From NCBI GenBank assembly GCA_036824465.1, contig DAITAC010000031.1:1-39442 (forward strand): DNA of 39,442 nucleotides. The letters are read 5' to 3'. The stretch is from JAKOQB01 sp036824465. Lineage in GTDB: Bacteria; Pseudomonadota; Gammaproteobacteria; Burkholderiales; Burkholderiaceae_F. This document shows positions 34,993 to 39,442 of the stretch, piece by piece. The position numbers were made by a program, and so were the translations under genes. How positions within the stretch are numbered: the stretch's first letter is position 1; every line of letters starts with the position of its first letter. A model generated the notes under the pieces. It had not been told where the DNA came from. It was given only the letters and a program-made list of their open reading frames with translations, and did no database searches.

Positions 34993-36815
34993 GCGCGCAC
35001 CTCGTCATCAGTCCAGCTCACCGCGCCTTGCTCGGCCGTTGCGCATCCGGCGCGATGGGCGGCAAACAACTCGCGGCCAATGCCGTGCGCGTTGTGCACG
35101 AGCGAGCCCCGGGCCGGCGTGCGCGCGGCCCACTCTGCCGCATCGACGAGCGCGGCAAGCACACCCGCGTCGCCGTCGACGCGCACCATGTCGCCGTCGC
35201 GCACACGTGCCAGATCGCCGCCGCGCGCGCACTCGGGCGTCACATGAATCGCCGCCGGCACCTTGCCCGACGCTCCCGACATGCGGCCATCGGTGACCAG
35301 CGCCACCTTGAAACCATTGTCCTGCAGCACCGCAAGGCTCGGCGTGAGTTTGTGCAGTTCCGGCATTCCGTTCGCGCGCGGTCCCTGAAATCGAACGACG
35401 ACGACGACATCGCGATCCAGCGCGCCAGACTTGAATGCCTTGAGCATGTCGTCCTGGTCGTCGAACACCGCGGCCCTTGCCGTCACCGCGCGATGCTCAG
35501 GTTTCACCGCCGACGCCTTGAAGATCGCGCGCCCGAGATTGCCCATCAGCAACCGCACGCCGCCGTCGGGCTGAAATGGCTGCGCCACCGGCCGCAGCAC
35601 ATCGTTTGCGAGAGATGCCGTCGGAGCATCGCGCCACACGAGCTTCTCTGCATCGAGCCCGGGCTCGCGGGCGTAGGCGCGCAGTCCTGTGCCGGCGATC
35701 GTGCGCACGTCCTCGTGCAGCAGGCCGGCATCGAGCAACTCACGTACGAGGAATCCCATGCCGCCGGCGGCATGGAACTGGTTCACGTCCGCCTTGCCGT
35801 TCGGATAAACGCGCGCGAGCAAGGGCACGACCGCAGATAGCTCGGAAAAATCGTCCCAGTCGATCAGGATGCCGGCGGCGCGCGCGACCGCGATCAGATG
35901 GATCGTGTGATTGGTCGAGCCGCCCGTGGCCAACAATCCAACGATGCCGTTGACGATCGCACGCTCATCGATCATTTCGCCAATCGGCGTGTAGTTCGAT
36001 CCCAGCGCCGTCAAACCGGTGACACGGCGCGCGGCTTCCTCAGTCAACGCAGTGCGCAGCGGCGTGCCTGGATTAATGAACGCCGTGCCGGGCAGGTGCA
36101 GTCCCATCACCTCCATCAGCATCTGGTTGCTGTTGGCGGTTCCATAGAAGGTGCAGGTGCCGGGGCCGTGGTACGCAGCCATTTCGGCTTCGAGCAGCGC
36201 CGTGCGATCGATCTTTCCTTGTGCGAACAGTTGCCGCTCCTTGGCCTTGTCGTCGTTCGACAGGCCCGAGGTCATCGGACCCGCGGGCACAAAGATCACC
36301 GGCAAATGACCAAACGCGAGCGCACCGATCAGCAGTCCCGGCACGATCTTGTCGCAAACGCCAAGCATCAGCGCGCCGTCGAACACGGCATGCGACAGCG
36401 CGATCGCGGTCGCTTGTGCAATCACATCGCGCGACCACAGCGACAATTCCATGCCGGGCTGGCCTTGCGTCACACCATCGCACATCGCGGGCACGCCTCC
36501 GGCGAACTGCGCGGTCGCGCCGACCGCGCGCGCAGCACGTTTGATGAGCTGCGGATACTCCTCGAGCGGTTGATGCGCCGACAGCATGTCGTTGTAAGCC
36601 GAGACGATTGCGATATTGGGCGTGCGCTGTGCTCGGATCTTGAGCTTGTCGTTCGCTGGCGAAGCAGCCATCGCGTGCGCGAGGTTCGTGCAGGACACGC
36701 GGGCACGTGCAGCATCCGGTACGGCCGCGTTCCGCACACGACTCAGGCAGCCGGACCGCCCGGTACGGCTGCGCTCGATGATTCGCTCGGTGACCCGGCT
36801 GAGCTGAGGGTGCAT
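34989..36815 (-). CDS. edd: 6-Phosphogluconate dehydratase
   Basis: Edd dehydrates 6-phosphogluconate to 2-keto-3-deoxy-6-phosphogluconate using a 4Fe-4S cluster. The 608-residue product contains the family segments MCDGVTQGQPGMELSLWSRD and LGVCDKIVPGLLIGAL, which carry cluster cysteines. It also has TCTFYGTANSNQM and, near the end, VTDGRMSGASGKVPAAIHV. The ATG at 36815 gives MHPQLSRVTERIIERS, which lines up with the E. coli start, and GGAAGG lies 4 bases upstream; an ATG four codons earlier is less likely. It is divergent from zwf across 310 bases. Confidence 0.96.
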   Translation of the reverse strand: MHPQLSRVTERIIERSRTGRSGCLSRVRNAAVPDAARARVSCTNLAHAMAASPANDKLKIRAQRTPNIAIVSAYNDMLSAHQPLEEYPQLIKRAARAVGATAQFAGGVPAMCDGVTQGQPGMELSLWSRDVIAQATAIALSHAVFDGALMLGVCDKIVPGLLIGALAFGHLPVIFVPAGPMTSGLSNDDKAKERQLFAQGKIDRTALLEAEMAAYHGPGTCTFYGTANSNQMLMEVMGLHLPGTAFINPGTPLRTALTEEAARRVTGLTALGSNYTPIGEMIDERAIVNGIVGLLATGGSTNHTIHLIAVARAAGILIDWDDFSELSAVVPLLARVYPNGKADVNQFHAAGGMGFLVRELLDAGLLHEDVRTIAGTGLRAYAREPGLDAEKLVWRDAPTASLANDVLRPVAQPFQPDGGVRLLMGNLGRAIFKASAVKPEHRAVTARAAVFDDQDDMLKAFKSGALDRDVVVVVRFQGPRANGMPELHKLTPSLAVLQDNGFKVALVTDGRMSGASGKVPAAIHVTPECARGGDLARVRDGDMVRVDGDAGVLAALVDAAEWAARTPARGSLVHNAHGIGRELFAAHRAGCATAEQGAVSWTDDEVRA

Positions 36816-36856
36816 GCCGCCTTCCATTTGTTGTGAGACTACTCAGAAAGCGAAAT

Positions 36857-36871
36857 CGTAGTACAAGTGCA
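36857..36871. promoter_or_regulatory. Possible degenerate HexR site near edd
   Basis: CGTAGTACAAGTGCA agrees at about 11 of 15 positions with the TGTARTWWWAYTACA consensus known for Shewanella-type HexR. It lies about 42 bases upstream of the edd start, a good place for a repressor. The match is weak and could be chance. Confidence 0.3.
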
Positions 36872-37001
36872 ACAACCGCGGCACGGGGGCCATTTTCGCA
36901 CTAGCAGAGCAGGCCTTTCTATCCATTAAAAAACATAGCCTTACTGCTTTCTCCATGAACGCGGGACGGGCTTAGGCAGGGCTGTCCGCTGCCGCGGCTG
37001 G

Positions 37002-37016
37002 TGTAGTTTTGCTACA
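37002..37016. promoter_or_regulatory. HexR-like palindromic operator upstream of zwf
   Basis: TGTAGTTTTGCTACA is a perfect inverted repeat TGTAG/CTACA with a 5-base centre and matches the gammaproteobacterial HexR consensus TGTARTWWWAYTACA at 14 of 15 positions. It lies about 110 bases before zwf, between edd and zwf, and the RpiR/HexR-type regulator is encoded in the same cluster. Binding is inferred. Confidence 0.6.
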
Positions 37017-37125
37017 TTCCAACTGCTGCGTCCCATCGACCTCAATATCGCCCATCGGGGCGGCTGGGGGCCGGACTGGTCACTCAGCGATCACAAGAAA
37101 ATTCCCGAGGCAGGCGAGGAAGCGC

Positions 37126-38586
37126 GTGGCTGGTCAACTCTTCGACCTCGTGTTGTTTGGCGGTACGGGGGATCTCGCGGCACGCAAACTGCTGCCGGCG
37201 CTTTACTGCCGCTTTCGCGGCGGCGACATGGCGCCAGGAGCGCGCGTCATCGGCTCGGCGCGCCAGGCGCTCAGTGATGACGCGTACCGCACGCTGCTTG
37301 AAGATCGCGTTCGTCCACACATTCACGCCGCTGACTTCGATTCGCAGGTTTGGAATGAATTCCTGCGCCACGTCGAGTATGTGCCGACCCATGCCGGCGA
37401 AGCGTCGACCTTCAACGCGCTGGCGGCGCGCCTGCGGGCGCAGGACGACCGCGCACGGGTTTTCTTTCTCGCCACTTCACCCAGTTTCTTCACCGACATC
37501 TGCCAGCACCTTGCGGCCGTCGGCGCAGTCACGCCGCACTCGCGCGTGGTGCTGGAAATGCCTCTTGGCCGCGATCTCGCGTCGTCGCGCGCAATCAACG
37601 ACATCGTCGGCTCGATCTTCTCCGAGGACCGCATCTATAGGATCGACCACTATCTGGGCAAGGAAAGCGTGCAGAACCTGCTCGCGCTGCGCTTCGGCAA
37701 CACGATGTTCGAGCCACTGTGGACGCGCAGCTGGGTGCACGACGTGCAGATCACGATCGCCGAGGAGGTTGGCGTTGGAGGTCGCGGCGAGTTCTACGAT
37801 CACACCGGTGCGCTGCGCGACATGGTGCAGAACCATCTGTTGCAGCTGCTGTGCATCGTCGCGATGGAGCCGCCGTCGTCGATCGGCGCCGACGCCGTGC
37901 GTGACGCCAAGCTGCAGGTACTGAGAGCACTGAAGCCCTTCACCGAAGCCGACGTGCACTCGCGCTCGGTCCGCGGCCAGTATCGCGCCGGCGCCAGCGG
38001 CGGCCAACCGGTCGCGGGCGATCTCGACGAACCCGGTATCCCCGCCGACAGCCACACGGAAACCTTCGTTGCGCTGCGCGTCGACATCGACAACTGGCGC
38101 TGGGCAGGTGTGCCCTTCTATCTGCGCACGGGCAAGCGCATGCAGGAGCGGCTGGCGGAGATCGTGGTCAATTTCCAGCGCGTTCCGCACCAGATCCTCG
38201 AAGCCACCCGCGGCGCATTCGCGCACAACCGCCTCGTCATTCGACTGCAGCCGGACGATGCGCTGATGCTGCAGGTGCAGGCGAAGACGCCGGGCGACGG
38301 CATGCGGCTGCAGCCGATGTCGCTCAGCCTCTCGTTCGAGGACTCATCCAGGATGCGCCGGCTCGATGCCTACGAACGCCTGCTGATGGATGTGATCCGC
38401 GGCAGGCTCACGCTCTTCATGCGTCGCGATGAGCTGGAAGCCGCGTGGCAGTGGGTCGAACCGATCATGCACGGCTGGGCGGCGTCGAACGACGCACCCA
38501 AGCCGTATACCAGCGGCACCTGGGGACCCGCGGCATCGAGCGCGCTGATCGGCCGCGACGACTGCGCGTGGCACGAAGAAGCATGA
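37126..38586 (+). CDS. zwf: Glucose-6-phosphate 1-dehydrogenase
   Basis: Zwf oxidises glucose 6-phosphate to 6-phosphogluconolactone with NADP (or NAD), feeding the pentose phosphate and Entner-Doudoroff routes. The product from the GTG at 37126 is 486 residues, near the usual 490. It begins AGQLFDLVLFGGTGDLAARKLLP, a Rossmann cofactor site, and has the substrate-binding and catalytic segment RIDHYLGKESVQNL. GAGGA lies about 6 bases before the GTG, which decides the start over longer in-frame options. Its stop overlaps the next glucokinase start by 4 bases. A gene for 6-phosphogluconolactonase is not in the window. Confidence 0.96.
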   Translation: MAGQLFDLVLFGGTGDLAARKLLPALYCRFRGGDMAPGARVIGSARQALSDDAYRTLLEDRVRPHIHAADFDSQVWNEFLRHVEYVPTHAGEASTFNALAARLRAQDDRARVFFLATSPSFFTDICQHLAAVGAVTPHSRVVLEMPLGRDLASSRAINDIVGSIFSEDRIYRIDHYLGKESVQNLLALRFGNTMFEPLWTRSWVHDVQITIAEEVGVGGRGEFYDHTGALRDMVQNHLLQLLCIVAMEPPSSIGADAVRDAKLQVLRALKPFTEADVHSRSVRGQYRAGASGGQPVAGDLDEPGIPADSHTETFVALRVDIDNWRWAGVPFYLRTGKRMQERLAEIVVNFQRVPHQILEATRGAFAHNRLVIRLQPDDALMLQVQAKTPGDGMRLQPMSLSLSFEDSSRMRRLDAYERLLMDVIRGRLTLFMRRDELEAAWQWVEPIMHGWAASNDAPKPYTSGTWGPAASSALIGRDDCAWHEEA

Positions 38587-39442
38587 GCACCACTAGGCAC
38601 AAACTGTATCCGTGGCTGGTCGCCGACATCGGCGGCACCAATGCGCGCTTTGGCCTGGTGCACGCGCCCGGCACGGCGGTCAAAGACATCATCGCGCTGC
38701 GATGTGCGGAATTCGCGTCACCGGAGGACGCAGCGCGTTCCTATCTCGATCGGGTCGGCGCGGATCGCGGCAGTGGCGTGCATCCGCAGCTGGCGGCATT
38801 CGCGCTAGCCACGCCGGTCAACGGCGACACGATCAAGATGACCAACAGCGCGTGGGTGATCTCGCGCGAGCAGGCGCAACACGCGCTCGGGTTGCAGCGT
38901 CTGCAGCTGCTGAATGACTTCGAAGCGCTGGCGCTGTCGCTGCCGCATCTGACGCGCGATGACATGACGCTGTTCGGCGACGGCACACCGGCGCCGGGCC
39001 AACCGATGGCTGTGATCGGACCCGGCACCGGCTTGGGTGTGTCTGCATGTATTCCGTGTGGACGCGCGTGGCGAGCCTTGGCGTGCGAAGGCGGCCATGT
39101 CACTGCCAGTGCGGCGGATGATTTCGAAAGCGACGTGCTGCGCGTGCTGCGCACCCGCTTTGATCATGTCTCCGCCGAGCGACTACTGTCGGGCATCGGC
39201 CTGCCGCAGCTGCATAGCGCCGTGGCAACCGTGCGCGGTGAAGCGGCCGGTCCGCTGACCGCGGAGGAAATCACGCGGCGCGCGCTGGAGGCGAACGATG
39301 CAACGTGTGCGGCGACCCTGGACACCTTCTGCGCGATGCTCGGCACTTTTGCCGGCAACGTCGCGCTCACTCTCGGCGCCCGCGGTGGCGTGTTCATCGC
39401 CGGCGGCATCGCGCAGAAACTCGGCCCGTTCTTCCTGAACTC
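38583..39442 (+). CDS. glk: Glucokinase (3' end outside the window)
   Basis: The open frame runs from the ATG at 38583 to the window edge (286 full codons, no stop). It encodes a bacterial glucokinase with ADIGGTNARFGLV (phosphate loop), NDFEALALSLP (catalytic Asp), GPGTGLGVSAC and CEGGHV, plus the C-terminal GNVALTLGARGGVFIAGGI motif. It phosphorylates glucose to glucose 6-phosphate with ATP. It overlaps zwf by 4 bases (ATGA), so the two are co-translated and supply consecutive steps. Unlike the fused glucokinase at 32471-34318, it keeps the full GGTN motif. About 40 residues are probably missing at the C-terminus. Confidence 0.93.
   Translation, partial: MSTTRHKLYPWLVADIGGTNARFGLVHAPGTAVKDIIALRCAEFASPEDAARSYLDRVGADRGSGVHPQLAAFALATPVNGDTIKMTNSAWVISREQAQHALGLQRLQLLNDFEALALSLPHLTRDDMTLFGDGTPAPGQPMAVIGPGTGLGVSACIPCGRAWRALACEGGHVTASAADDFESDVLRVLRTRFDHVSAERLLSGIGLPQLHSAVATVRGEAAGPLTAEEITRRALEANDATCAATLDTFCAMLGTFAGNVALTLGARGGVFIAGGIAQKLGPFFLN

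Larger units (their letters stand above)
36816..37125. promoter_or_regulatory. Divergent edd/zwf control region
   Basis: This 310-base gap has no gene. An AT-rich block at about 36915-36955 (TTAAAAAACATAGCC visible) stands out and probably contains promoter elements, but no pair of boxes can be assigned with confidence. Two HexR-like sites are listed separately. The zwf ribosome site GAGGA lies at about 37116-37120. The upstream part of the zwf frame is open to 37009 but is not conserved. Confidence 0.6.

Overview
The window is a gene-dense, GC-rich chromosomal segment that reads as a betaproteobacterium. The signs are the block yebC-purD ... hemF-nadD-rsfS-rlmH-maf-rng, a glucokinase fused to an RpiR-type regulator beside an Entner-Doudoroff cluster, and lipopolysaccharide core genes. 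The left edge holds the end of a nirS-type cytochrome cd1 nitrite reductase and its cytochrome c551, so the organism is probably a facultative denitrifier. No rRNA, tRNA, CRISPR array, phage gene or insertion sequence was recognised. GC and codon statements are by eye unless a stop-codon argument is given.

Layout. (1) 1-1962: 3' end of nirS, nirM, a short NirF/NirN-like d1-domain protein and a hemerythrin-domain protein. (2) 1983-3515: HerA-like/DUF853 ATPase on the minus strand. (3) 3707-14811: yebC and purD, then three accessory genes (Tat-exported cyclase-family protein, CobW-type GTPase, S9 peptidase), then hemF, nadD, rsfS, rlmH, maf and rng. Two inverted heptad-repeat elements precede yebC and rng, and an unrelated inverted repeat precedes nadD. 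(4) 14998-20516: a MarR regulator, then an AraC regulator overlapping an OmpR-like regulator with a degenerate receiver, divergent from a large TonB-dependent receptor. (5) 20574-27550: an AhpD-like protein coupled to an MsbA-type exporter, then glycosyltransferases of families 9, 25 and 2 (two) and an O-antigen-ligase-like protein, forming an envelope polysaccharide cluster. (6) 27541-32400: dnaE interrupted by a 452-residue intein with a LAGLIDADG endonuclease domain. (7) 32471-39442: central sugar metabolism, glk-hexR fusion, eda and edd on the minus strand, divergent from zwf and a second glk cut by the window edge.

How the genes work together. Glk, Zwf, Edd and Eda take glucose to pyruvate and glyceraldehyde 3-phosphate (6-phosphogluconolactonase is not in the window). 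A HexR-like palindrome lies in the edd/zwf divergent region. The fused kinase has lost the usual phosphate-loop motif while the separate Glk keeps it, suggesting that the fused kinase domain has become a sensor. The most striking single feature is the dnaE intein, inserted a few residues from the site of the well-known split DnaE inteins of cyanobacteria.
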